A stretch of 7,655 nt of DNA from positions 1 through 7,655 of the forward strand of contig JANQOD010000414.1 in assembly GCA_028289745.1 (NCBI GenBank), written 5' to 3'. Position numbers and translations under genes: made by a program. The notes below the pieces were generated by a model. The model worked only from the letters and a program-made list of their open reading frames with translations, did not search any database and was not told where the DNA came from. Shown in pieces: positions 1 to 7,493 of this stretch (the stretch's first letter is position 1; every line of letters starts with the position of its first letter). This DNA comes from Allomuricauda sp. GTDB lineage: Bacteria > Bacteroidota > Bacteroidia > Flavobacteriales > Flavobacteriaceae.

Positions 1-35
1 GCACCCGGCGATCAAAATGGTTCCTTCTCTATTCT

Positions 36-128
36 TTACGCTGTCATTATTCCCAATATGTACATGAACTTTTCTTCAAAAAAATCCCCCCAACATCCCA
101 AAAGAATCCAGGGAGACAACCCTGCCAT
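36..128 (-). CDS. Possible 30-aa small hydrophobic protein or leader peptide
   Basis: An ATG at 128-126 opens a 30-codon frame closed by TAA at 38-36. It lies 16 bases downstream of the -7 element of a well-formed minus-strand promoter (145-176), so it would be the first ORF on that transcript with a very short leader. The peptide starts MAGLSPWILLGCWG, continues with the acidic patch DFFEEK and ends YILGIMTA. It is rich in aromatic and aliphatic residues (two Trp, two Phe) but has no clear signal peptide or long uninterrupted membrane segment. I do not recognise a family. It could be a real small protein, a leader peptide controlling a gene beyond the window edge, or a chance frame. A different minus-strand frame stays open from 75 to the edge (25 codons, containing VHIGNNDSVKNREG) but has no ATG or GTG; its only plausible start is a TTG at 15-13. 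The main gene here may therefore begin outside the window. Confidence 0.35.
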   Translation of the reverse strand: MAGLSPWILLGCWGDFFEEKFMYILGIMTA

Positions 129-144
129 AACGGCAAAGCGGGTG

Positions 145-176
145 CAAATATAATCACGTTATTTCAATCCAACAAA
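145..176 (-). promoter_or_regulatory. Bacteroidota-type promoter reading leftward
   Basis: On the minus strand, TTTG (176-173) is followed by 20 bases and then TATATTTG (152-145). This matches the known Bacteroidetes primary sigma consensus of TTTG or TTG at -33 and TAnnTTTG at -7, with normal spacing. It lies about 90 bases past the porin stop and would drive the small ORF at 36-128 or a gene beyond position 1. No other gene starts in the expected place. The remaining non-coding DNA between 177 and 264 shows no convincing structure. Confidence 0.6.
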
Positions 177-264
177 TAGTTGAGAGAGAAAATAAGGCAA
201 ATTGTCGTTGTTGTTGATTAAAGATTTCTCTTTCAAAGAATTGCGAAAACTTGTTGGGAAAACT

Positions 265-2265
265 TTATGAGAAGAAGTTCCACACTAACCCGAAACGGAT
301 AACAAAATCACGGTACGGATAATCGGGAGCGGCATAATAGTCATAATTTTTACTCCAAACCGTATTTAGATGCTCCGCCTTCAAATAGACCCGGGTCTGT
401 CGTATTTTAGCGTTGATGAAAAAATCAATCATGGGAAAACCACCAAACTCTTCTCTATTCTGCACATAGAATTCACCCAATAAAGGATGATACGCATTGG
501 TATTATAGGCAGTAAAATATCTAAAAGTCACCCCCGTCTGCAAATACATGGCTTTTTTGAACACCTCTTTTGAAAAATAGAGCGTGTTTCGAGTCACCAA
601 CTGAGGTACGTTCAATACATTTTCTTCTTGTGAAACATTCTGGTACATGACAGTGTTCATAAGTGCCCACCTTCTCCATCTGAATTCTTTGGCCCATTTC
701 ACTTTTAGGTAGTCAATGGTTCCTTGGCTTTGGAAGGGCCTTACAAAAGCCCTTTCCTCACCATTGGCAATATCTTCTTCAGATGCAGTGGACGCGAAGT
801 AGGTATAATTGTCTATTACATCATAACTCGCCGTCAACGTGCCCAGCAATTTTGAGCTCCATCCAAAGGCAATACTCTTTATATCTTCCTTTTCAAAAAC
901 AGTATTGTTCTGCCAATTGAAGTTTTGATAATCGCTCTGGTACAACAAGGTATTGAAATTGGGCATCTTCGATGAAGCATGTATCGAACCGAAAACGCTA
1001 TTGTTATCATTGATTCGATATGCCGCCCGACCATTGAACAGCGTGCCCGATAAGTCACCGGAAATATTGAGCGAGAACTCGCCACTCAAAGAGATTCGCC
1101 CCAAAGTGTTCTCATACTTTCCGCCAAAGTTGATTTCTTCACCGTTTAACCTATTATCGATTTGACCATCGTCCCTGATCAATATGCTGTTGAAAAAATA
1201 ATCGTAAGTGTAGTAATTGATATTGGCCGTAATCTTACCCAGCGTCTTATTGGCAAACGTGGCAAAAACTTGATTATACATGGTCTTAAGGTTGGCCTTA
1301 TCATCAATGGGCACCTCAAATGGTGCCGGATCCGTGCCAAAGGCCGTAGCAGCATTGTTCTGTAAAAACTGATAAAATCTGGTCTCGTAGCTAAAGACAT
1401 GACCAATCGACAATCTGCTCTTTGGTTGTAAAGAGTCATTAGAAGCCCCAAAAAGATTGACTTGGTGGTCAAGAAAATATCGTTTGCCCAAGACCCTATT
1501 GTCGGCAAGGGTATTGCTCGAACTGCTAAACAGTACATCGGCCCTGGCCCTATCTAAAAATTCTTCATTGCCCGACTCGAACTGTTCACGATTGGACAAC
1601 CCTCCGTTTTCTTCGGTATCTAAATTTTGGGCCGCTATATGCCCTCTTATCTGATACTTGCCATTTTTGGTCAAATAATTAAATGTGGCCACAAAATTGC
1701 TCGACTCTGCTTGATCGAACTGATACTTGCCCAATGACCTAAACCCCCTATGGAACACTGAGAGGTTCAAACGTTGTGAAGTATTCAGTGTCAGCAGCGC
1801 GTCAAGTAGTTGGCCCTGCTCTAATGTGGTCTTGAAAAAGAGTTCGGTCATGGGCGTGGGAACATTGTAGTACAACACGTTTTCGGCCTCTTTATAATTG
1901 AAGTGTTTTGCGGTTGCGCCAATTCTGGGGTAAAGCCAATTGTCCCGTAGCTCTTCCGCCAAGCTGTTGTACGGTTGGCCCAAGTTCGAAAAGGGCATGA
2001 GCTCGAAATCATCTCTCCTCAAAAAATTGTACTTATACTCTTTTTGTATGGTCAGGGTGGTGTCTACAAAAGTGGTATCCCTGTCTTGCGAAATGATCAG
2101 GTAATCTTTTATGGAAATTGTTCTCGCTTCCTTTTTTTCTTTTCTATCTTCTTTTAAGGTCAATGTTGAATCTTGACTCTTTTGAAGCTGAGACAATGAA
2201 TCTACCTGTGAATGCAGCGCTGATGATCCGAAGAACAAAAAAAGAAAGAACAGGTGTCGTATCAT
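265..2265 (-). CDS. Putative outer-membrane porin (Porin_10-like beta-barrel)
   Basis: This encodes a 666-residue predicted outer-membrane protein. The N-terminus is a signal peptide (MIRHLFFLFLFFGSSALHSQ, cleavage likely near the Ser-Gln). A short Lys/Glu-rich linker follows, then the stretch DTTFVDTTLTIQKEYKYNFL and the segment RRDDFELMPFSNLGQPYN, which I recognise as typical of the Bacteroidota 'putative porin' family (Pfam Porin_10). The rest is alternating, aromatic-rich beta-strand sequence that ends FVIRFGLVWNFFS, consistent with a C-terminal barrel strand. Length and layout fit the family. The frame extends seven codons upstream to a TTG at 2286-2284, but that TTG lies inside the -7 promoter element, so the ATG at 2265-2263 is preferred. 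No strong terminator is seen after the stop. The transported substrate cannot be inferred. It is transcribed divergently from the secreted-protein cluster, so a functional link is not implied. Confidence 0.85.
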   Translation of the reverse strand: MIRHLFFLFLFFGSSALHSQVDSLSQLQKSQDSTLTLKEDRKEKKEARTISIKDYLIISQDRDTTFVDTTLTIQKEYKYNFLRRDDFELMPFSNLGQPYNSLAEELRDNWLYPRIGATAKHFNYKEAENVLYYNVPTPMTELFFKTTLEQGQLLDALLTLNTSQRLNLSVFHRGFRSLGKYQFDQAESSNFVATFNYLTKNGKYQIRGHIAAQNLDTEENGGLSNREQFESGNEEFLDRARADVLFSSSSNTLADNRVLGKRYFLDHQVNLFGASNDSLQPKSRLSIGHVFSYETRFYQFLQNNAATAFGTDPAPFEVPIDDKANLKTMYNQVFATFANKTLGKITANINYYTYDYFFNSILIRDDGQIDNRLNGEEINFGGKYENTLGRISLSGEFSLNISGDLSGTLFNGRAAYRINDNNSVFGSIHASSKMPNFNTLLYQSDYQNFNWQNNTVFEKEDIKSIAFGWSSKLLGTLTASYDVIDNYTYFASTASEEDIANGEERAFVRPFQSQGTIDYLKVKWAKEFRWRRWALMNTVMYQNVSQEENVLNVPQLVTRNTLYFSKEVFKKAMYLQTGVTFRYFTAYNTNAYHPLLGEFYVQNREEFGGFPMIDFFINAKIRQTRVYLKAEHLNTVWSKNYDYYAAPDYPYRDFVIRFGLVWNFFS

Positions 2266-2283
2266 GGAGGCATCTTGCAAAGA

Positions 2284-2313
2284 CAAAGTTATATTTTTTT
2301 GTTCCTAAACAAA
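2284..2313 (-). promoter_or_regulatory. Promoter of the porin gene
   Basis: On the minus strand, TTTG (2313-2310) is followed by 18 bases and TAACTTTG (2291-2284), a good match to the Bacteroidota TTTG / TAnnTTTG consensus. The porin ATG begins 18 bases past the -7 element (2265), so the 5' leader would be only about a dozen bases. This matters for annotation because it excludes the upstream TTG (2286-2284) as a start codon. Confidence 0.6.
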
Positions 2314-2408
2314 TGTGAAAGTTTAATCTGGATAAAATAATTGTCCTTAACAAAATGGTGCCTAGTCGAAAAAATGTTAAACACAGTTAATAAAATTAAA
2401 AAAATCCA

Positions 2409-2415
2409 TATTTTG
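2409..2415 (+). promoter_or_regulatory. Weak candidate -7 element for the secreted-protein operon
   Basis: TATTTTG at 2409-2415 resembles TAnnTTTG but is one base short, and no clear TTTG lies about 19 bases upstream. The sequence in front is very AT-rich, with two GTTAA copies 10 bases apart (2376 and 2386). If it is active, transcription would start near 2420, leaving a short leader before the preferred ATG at 2448 and placing the in-frame ATG at 2418 at or before the transcript start. No better rightward promoter was found in the divergent intergenic region. Confidence 0.25.
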
Positions 2416-2447
2416 ACATGCTAATGGCTAACGCAATAAATCTTGCT

Positions 2448-5400
2448 ATGAAAAGAAAATTATTCCTTCTTTTGTTGGGGATATGTTCTATATCTTTTGC
2501 CCAGTACAATGAGGCTACACCTTGGATGAAAGAGTTGGAAAAGACGAAACCAAGAACGGCCTTTGCCAAGGGTAGCAATACCGATAAGGGCTATACCCTA
2601 AATGAAATTACTAGAGCTTTTAACAACTATTGGCAAGATAAGGACCAAAATAAAAAAGGGAGTGGCTTCAAGCCTTTCATGCGCTGGCATAATCATTGGA
2701 AATATCAAGTGGATGGGAATGGGTACGTACCCAGTACCAAAGACATGTTGGATATTATGCTGAACAGAGATTTGGGAACCACTCCCAACCCTGTAAGTGA
2801 CTGGTTGCCCATAGGCCCATTTGAGCCTGGCACACTTGCAGGAAGCTTACCGGGCACAGGACGTTTAAATGCCATAGCCATTGACCCGAACAATGAAAGT
2901 ATATGGTATGCAGGTGCCCCGGCAGGCGGCATATGGAAATCAACTGATGCCGGTTCTACCTGGATAAACCTATTTGATGATTTTTTGCAAATCGGTGTCT
3001 CAGGAATTGCCATTGACCCCAATGACTCAAACATCATTTATATAGCTACCGGTGATGATGACGCAGCAGATTCATATAGTGCCGGTGTTTTCAAGTCTGT
3101 CGATGGGGGAACCACTTGGGCAGAAACATCTTTAGGGCCCAACAGCATACCTTCTTGGGGCAATAACAGGCTTATGAGCGAAATTACCATTGATCCAACA
3201 AATTCTGATATTGTTTGGGTAGCAACAAATTTTGGCCTTTACAAATCTGAAGATGCAGGCGCTACTTGGGACAGTAAGCAAAATGGCAATATTACAGACT
3301 TCAGGCTGAAGCCAGATGACCCAAGCACGGTGTATGCCATTACAAATTCGCAATACTATAAATCGACCGATGGTGAAAACTTCGACCAAATCGTTGATAT
3401 TCTGCCAACCTCTTCTGGAAGGCGTGTTTTGGATGTAACACCGGCCGATCCTGATGTTCTTTATATTTTAACTGCGGAAAATGGCCCAGATTTCGAATAT
3501 CAAGGATTATATAAATCGACCGACGCGGGTGTAACATTCACTGAAAGCCCCAATACCGTAAACATAATGGAATCGAACCAAGCTTGGTTTGATTTGGCCA
3601 TAGCAGTGGCGCCTGATGATGCCAACGAGGTATATATGGGCTGCCTTAATGTTTGGAAGAGTAACAATGGTGGAGATTCGTTTACACGGCTCAACCAATG
3701 GTTTATCAACAATGCTTCTTACACCCATGCAGACATTCATACACTCAAATTTTTCAACGGAGAATTATATGCCTGTACCGATGGGGGGCTTTACATTACT
3801 GATGATGGTGGGATCAATTTCACCGATAAAACGGGCAATATGGCCATAACCCAATTTTATAGAATGTCGGTGGCCATAGGCAACTCTAATCGGCTGAGTG
3901 GTGGCACCCAAGACAATTCGGGCTATGTCGCCAACGGTACCGATTGGAATATCTTTACGGGTGGAGATGGTATGGACTATGAAATAGACCCTAGCAACGG
4001 TGACATCATTTATGGTTTCAGCCAATTTGGCGGCGCTCTTTTCATTACCACAAATGCAGGGCAATCTGTAGGCGCCGTAGGGCCTCCATCTGATGACAAT
4101 GATGATCCTTTAGAGGGAAATTGGATAACCCCTTTGGCCGTTGATTCGAACGGTGACGTGTTCTCGGGCTTTGATGCCATTTATAAATTGGTGGGCAGTT
4201 CTTGGGAAAAGTGGTCCAACGATTTTGGTGCCGGCAATATTGATGACCTTGAAATCGATTTGAACAATCCTCTGATCATGTATGCAGCCGAAGGAGATTT
4301 TGTGTATCGCAGTGAAGATGGCGGACAAACATTTTCTGCTTTCAACCGTTTTGATGGTGAGGTGTCTGACATTGCCATTGATCAGACCGATGGTTCTGCC
4401 ATTTATGTCACGACTTCGTTCAGGGTGGGCATCGATCAAGGTTCGCAAACTTCAACTTCAAATGGTCCGGGCGTGAGAGGAGTGTTCAAAGTGCCCGTCA
4501 ATGCCAACGGAGATCCAGGGCCAGAAGAAGATTTGACCATTAACCTGCCTTCTGATCAGGCTTTTTTATCTATCGCCCATCAAGGCAGACATACCGATAA
4601 CCCTATCTATGTGGGCACCAATGTAGGAGTCTATAGACTTGATGATACGATTACCGAATGGGAACCTTATTTCACCAATTTGCCCAGTCTTTCGGTCGGC
4701 GACATTGAAATCAGCTTAGATGATGAAATTATCACTGCATCGACATATGGTCGTGGTGCCTGGCAATCACCCATTCCGGTACAGGTGCCCGATAATGATG
4801 TGCGGTTGTTATCCATTTCTCCCAACACGAATTCCATTTTTTGTGGTGAGGTCATACCAGAAATTGAGGTAGAGAACAATGGTCTTAACCCAATTCAAGA
4901 AATTGAAGTTTCTTATACCGTCAATTCGGGCAACCCTGAAAGTTTTGATTGGACAGGGAATCTAGATCCAGGTGAAACGGCCACAATAACCCTGCCCTCA
5001 TTAACCGGGCTGAACAATGGGTTCAATATGCTAGATGTATCTGTAGATATCACGGGTGATGCGTTTCAAGAAAACAATGGTCAATCATCAGAATTTATAT
5101 CCAACATCTTTGGCGTAGGCGATGATGTTTTCGACTTTGAGAGTGATGCAGAATCGTTGATTTCCTATAATGAAACAGGCGATGAGGTCGTTTGGGAAAG
5201 GGGCGTGCCCTCGGGCACTTTGTTGAATACAGCCTCTTCGGGCACCCAAGTGCTTGGCACCAACTTAGATGGCAACCATTCTGATGGTGTTAGGGCGGTA
5301 ATATTAAGTGGTTGCTATGAACTTTCATCCATTCTAGCCCCTGTACTAAAGTTCAGTATGGCCTATGACCTTGAGGTGAACTATGATATTGTCTATGTCG

Positions 5401-6752
5401 AATACTCCACTGACCAAGGAAAATCATGGAGTGTACTGGGCAATATTGGAAGCCAACCCAACTGGTACACCAGCGACAGAACCAATGAAAGCTCAGGTAC
5501 TGATAACGACTGTCAAAACTGCCCTGGAGCACAATGGACGGGCACAAATGCCACGATGACTGAATATGCCTATGATTTTGTTGCCAATGCAGCATTGGGC
5601 GAAACCGATTTGACCAATGAAAACGACATTCTTTTCAGAATTGTTTTTCATTCTGATCCCTCTGTTAATCAAGAAGGTGCCATTATCGATGATTTTACCG
5701 TTGAGGGGTTTCAAGATGACGATGATGATGATAATGACGGGGTTTTGGATGTTGATGACAACTGTCCCTTGATAGGTAATGCAGATCAAGCAGATGCCGA
5801 TGGTGATGGGGAAGGAAATGTCTGTGACACCGATGATGATAATGACGGCGTATTGGACACAGAAGACAATTGTCCGCTTTTGCCCAATCCAAACCAAGAA
5901 GATAGTGATAATGATGGTATTGGTGACCTATGTGACGATGATATCGATAATGATGGAGTACCCAACACTTTAGATCTCTGTGATAACACACCCAGTGGTG
6001 CCATTGTAGATGTTGATGGTTGCGAAGTGTTCTCTTTGCCTTCAAACAACTTCAATGTGTTGAGCACTGGTGAGTCTTGTCGAAGCACAAATAATGGTTC
6101 CATTTCAGTAACGGCGGCCGAAATCTTAGATTATACCGTCAACCTTACGGGAGATGGTTTTGATGAGAGCAGGCCATTCACTTCTGAGACTACGTTCAAT
6201 GACTTACCAAGTGGCAATTACCGTATGTGCATCACTGTTGACGGGCAGACAGATTTTGAACAGTGCTTTGACCTATCTGTGTCTGAACCTGAAGACTTGA
6301 ATGTAGATTCAAAAGTAAACTCTTTGAACAAAGAAGTGACCCTTTCACTAAAAGGCAGCGAATTGTACACAATCAATTTGAACGATGTCACCTATAAAAC
6401 ATCAAAAGACGAGATTACCCTGGCACTCGACAAAATAGAGAACACCATTGAGGTAAAGACAGCACTGGAATGTCAGGGCAGTTTTCAAAAAACCATTGTC
6501 TTAAGCGAAGAAATTCTGGTATACCCCAATCCTGTCGGGAATGAAAACCTTAACATATATATGGGTCAAGAATTATCGAATGCTTTTGATGTTTCCATTT
6601 TTGCGTTGAATGGCGAACAGGTTTTCAAAAAATCATATGATGGAAACGAACAGAATATTGAACTGAACATAAATGGTTTTCCGTCCGGAATTTACCTCTT
6701 GAACATTTCCACAAAAAAATCGCTATTGAATCATAAAATTATCAAGAAATGA
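2448..6752 (+). CDS. T9SS-secreted Asp-box beta-propeller / lectin-like / TSP3 multidomain protein
   Basis: This is a 1434-residue secreted protein. The frame opens at ATG 2418 (1444 residues; numbering below is from there), but the signal peptide MKRKLFLLLLGICSISFAQ begins at Met11, so ATG 2448 is preferred. Residues 30-127 look like a propeptide or linker. Residues about 128-785 form a beta-propeller with Asp-box motifs (S-x-D-x-G-x-T-W/F) at 175, 227, 277, 316, 367, 415, 461, 544 (degenerate) and 632, ending in YGRGAW (777-782). Then come a CARDB-like Ig domain (793-895), a jelly-roll/MAM-like domain (904-1097, ending AIIDDFTV), three TSP3 repeats (1100-1203), a Cys-containing beta domain (1208-1363) and a T9SS type A sorting domain (1366-1444). 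Asp boxes are structural and occur in sialidases, sortilins and GH74 enzymes. I see no catalytic signature, so enzyme activity is unproven. Adhesion, glycan binding or protein binding at the cell surface is more likely. The stop overlaps the downstream lipoprotein gene. Confidence 0.88.
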   Translation: MKRKLFLLLLGICSISFAQYNEATPWMKELEKTKPRTAFAKGSNTDKGYTLNEITRAFNNYWQDKDQNKKGSGFKPFMRWHNHWKYQVDGNGYVPSTKDMLDIMLNRDLGTTPNPVSDWLPIGPFEPGTLAGSLPGTGRLNAIAIDPNNESIWYAGAPAGGIWKSTDAGSTWINLFDDFLQIGVSGIAIDPNDSNIIYIATGDDDAADSYSAGVFKSVDGGTTWAETSLGPNSIPSWGNNRLMSEITIDPTNSDIVWVATNFGLYKSEDAGATWDSKQNGNITDFRLKPDDPSTVYAITNSQYYKSTDGENFDQIVDILPTSSGRRVLDVTPADPDVLYILTAENGPDFEYQGLYKSTDAGVTFTESPNTVNIMESNQAWFDLAIAVAPDDANEVYMGCLNVWKSNNGGDSFTRLNQWFINNASYTHADIHTLKFFNGELYACTDGGLYITDDGGINFTDKTGNMAITQFYRMSVAIGNSNRLSGGTQDNSGYVANGTDWNIFTGGDGMDYEIDPSNGDIIYGFSQFGGALFITTNAGQSVGAVGPPSDDNDDPLEGNWITPLAVDSNGDVFSGFDAIYKLVGSSWEKWSNDFGAGNIDDLEIDLNNPLIMYAAEGDFVYRSEDGGQTFSAFNRFDGEVSDIAIDQTDGSAIYVTTSFRVGIDQGSQTSTSNGPGVRGVFKVPVNANGDPGPEEDLTINLPSDQAFLSIAHQGRHTDNPIYVGTNVGVYRLDDTITEWEPYFTNLPSLSVGDIEISLDDEIITASTYGRGAWQSPIPVQVPDNDVRLLSISPNTNSIFCGEVIPEIEVENNGLNPIQEIEVSYTVNSGNPESFDWTGNLDPGETATITLPSLTGLNNGFNMLDVSVDITGDAFQENNGQSSEFISNIFGVGDDVFDFESDAESLISYNETGDEVVWERGVPSGTLLNTASSGTQVLGTNLDGNHSDGVRAVILSGCYELSSILAPVLKFSMAYDLEVNYDIVYVEYSTDQGKSWSVLGNIGSQPNWYTSDRTNESSGTDNDCQNCPGAQWTGTNATMTEYAYDFVANAALGETDLTNENDILFRIVFHSDPSVNQEGAIIDDFTVEGFQDDDDDDNDGVLDVDDNCPLIGNADQADADGDGEGNVCDTDDDNDGVLDTEDNCPLLPNPNQEDSDNDGIGDLCDDDIDNDGVPNTLDLCDNTPSGAIVDVDGCEVFSLPSNNFNVLSTGESCRSTNNGSISVTAAEILDYTVNLTGDGFDESRPFTSETTFNDLPSGNYRMCITVDGQTDFEQCFDLSVSEPEDLNVDSKVNSLNKEVTLSLKGSELYTINLNDVTYKTSKDEITLALDKIENTIEVKTALECQGSFQKTIVLSEEILVYPNPVGNENLNIYMGQELSNAFDVSIFALNGEQVFKKSYDGNEQNIELNINGFPSGIYLLNISTKKSLLNHKIIKK
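5715..6026 (+). repeat. Thrombospondin type 3 calcium-binding repeats
   Basis: This region encodes about three Asp/Asn-rich TSP3 repeats with the period DxDNDGVLDxxDNCP...CD. Cysteines lie at residues 1116, 1136, 1152, 1172, 1188 and 1202 (numbering from ATG 2418). The first two units are 36 codons apart, and at the DNA level the 17-mer GATGATGATAATGACGG recurs exactly at 5724-5740 and 5832-5848, a 108-base period. The third unit is shorter and divergent (IDNDGVPNTLDLC). TSP3 repeats are known to bind calcium and act as rigid spacers. Here they separate the lectin-like domain from the C-terminal beta domain and sorting signal. Confidence 0.85.
6513..6749 (+). other. T9SS type A C-terminal sorting domain (within the large secreted protein)
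   Basis: The last 79 residues match the type A sorting domain pattern. They begin with the YPNPV motif (residues 1369-1373), followed by a strand with LNIYMG, then FDVSIFALNGEQVF, then LNINGFPSGIYLLNIS, and a basic end HKIIKK. In known Bacteroidota proteins this domain directs passage through the T9SS outer-membrane translocon. It is usually removed during surface attachment or release. It sets the cell location of the whole protein and implies that the genome encodes PorU/SprA-type components, which are not in this window. Confidence 0.9.
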
Positions 6753-7486
6753 AATCTCTAAAGTCAAACGTTTCGTTGCTCTTTTTATCGCTGCTTTTCA
6801 TTGCCTGCGGAGGAGGTGATTCAGGTGGTGGGAATGACGACCCGATGTCAGGCAACGATGATGTAGACCCTGTACCGGCACCAAGCGCAGTACTTCTTAT
6901 TTTCCCCGAAGATGATACCGAATGCAATACCGGCGTTGTGGTAAATGACGCTCAAAGTGACGTCACATTTGAGTGGAACGCTTCCCAAAATACGGACAGT
7001 TACGAAATCAATATTGTCAATTTGAACACGGCCAACAGCCAAAGTGCCAATGCATCGACCAATGAAGCCACAGTACGCATTGAAAGGGGCACCCCATACG
7101 AATGGTTTGTCATATCAAAAGCCGACGGCACCGATGAAACGGCCACCAGTGAAAGATGGCGGTTTTATAATGAAGGCCCTGGGGTGGAAAATTATGCTCC
7201 ATTCCCCGCCGAGGCCATAAGCCCCCCTAGAGGGGCGAACCTTGACACTGGCACCATTGTAGTCACCCTAGAATGGTCAGCAAGCGACGTTGATGGTGAC
7301 ATAGTTGAATACGAGGTCTTTTTCGGCACCGATGAAACCCCGACCAATTCTATTGGTGAAACCAGCGAAACCAGTATTGAAGAGGTCAGCGTTACAAGCA
7401 ACACCACCTATTATTGGAAAGTGAATGTCTTTGACAGTCAGGGCAATACCTCTACCTCCGAAGTGTTCCAATTTAGGGTCAATTAA
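6749..7486 (+). CDS. Surface-type lipoprotein with two FN3-like domains
   Basis: This is a 245-residue lipoprotein. The signal sequence MKSLKSNVSLLFLSLLFIAC ends in a lipobox (FIAC) with the lipidated Cys at residue 20. A Gly/Asp-rich linker (GGGDSGGGNDD) follows and could favour export to the outer surface, though it does not match a strict lipoprotein export signal. Two tandem fibronectin type III-like domains follow (about 44-140 and 149-245). They share motifs one repeat apart: VTFEWNAS (72) with VTLEWSAS (172), and TPYEWFV (115) with TTYYWKV (219). No catalytic residues are seen, so a binding or scaffold role is likely. The start codon overlaps the preceding stop (ATGA, 6749-6752), implying translational coupling with the T9SS cargo and probably a shared function. 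The exact ligand is unknown. The start is fixed by the lipobox-type signal peptide. Confidence 0.85.
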   Translation: MKSLKSNVSLLFLSLLFIACGGGDSGGGNDDPMSGNDDVDPVPAPSAVLLIFPEDDTECNTGVVVNDAQSDVTFEWNASQNTDSYEINIVNLNTANSQSANASTNEATVRIERGTPYEWFVISKADGTDETATSERWRFYNEGPGVENYAPFPAEAISPPRGANLDTGTIVVTLEWSASDVDGDIVEYEVFFGTDETPTNSIGETSETSIEEVSVTSNTTYYWKVNVFDSQGNTSTSEVFQFRVN

Positions 7487-7493
7487 CTGAACA

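Noticed and set aside
1..145. Seven-base inverted repeat GCACCCG (1-7) / CGGGTGC (139-145) that could close a long RNA structure
   Set aside because: The right arm touches the -7 promoter element of the minus-strand promoter and would lie upstream of the transcript start. The interior shows no recognisable RNA family, and a 7-base match is weak.
1..153. Plus-strand open frame of about 50 codons ending at 151-153
   Set aside because: It runs through the minus-strand promoter, contains no recognisable protein motif and looks like non-coding sequence read by chance.
220..233. Small hairpin (AAAGA/TCTTT with a 4-base loop) after the porin stop as a terminator
   Set aside because: The stem is only five AT-rich pairs and no U-tract follows on the minus strand.
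2347..2390. TTAAC / GTTAA elements in the divergent intergenic region as an operator
   Set aside because: Five-base AT-rich motifs are expected by chance in such sequence, and spacing and symmetry are poor.
2799..4772. Assignment of the propeller as a sialidase or GH74 xyloglucanase
   Set aside because: Asp boxes are structural and shared by many propellers. I could not identify the catalytic residues of either family.
5493..6103. Long minus-strand frames opposite the lectin-like and TSP3 coding region
   Set aside because: They are shadows of the Asp-rich coding strand (GAT/GAC codons read backwards give Ile/Val/His runs) and have no start signals or protein-like features.
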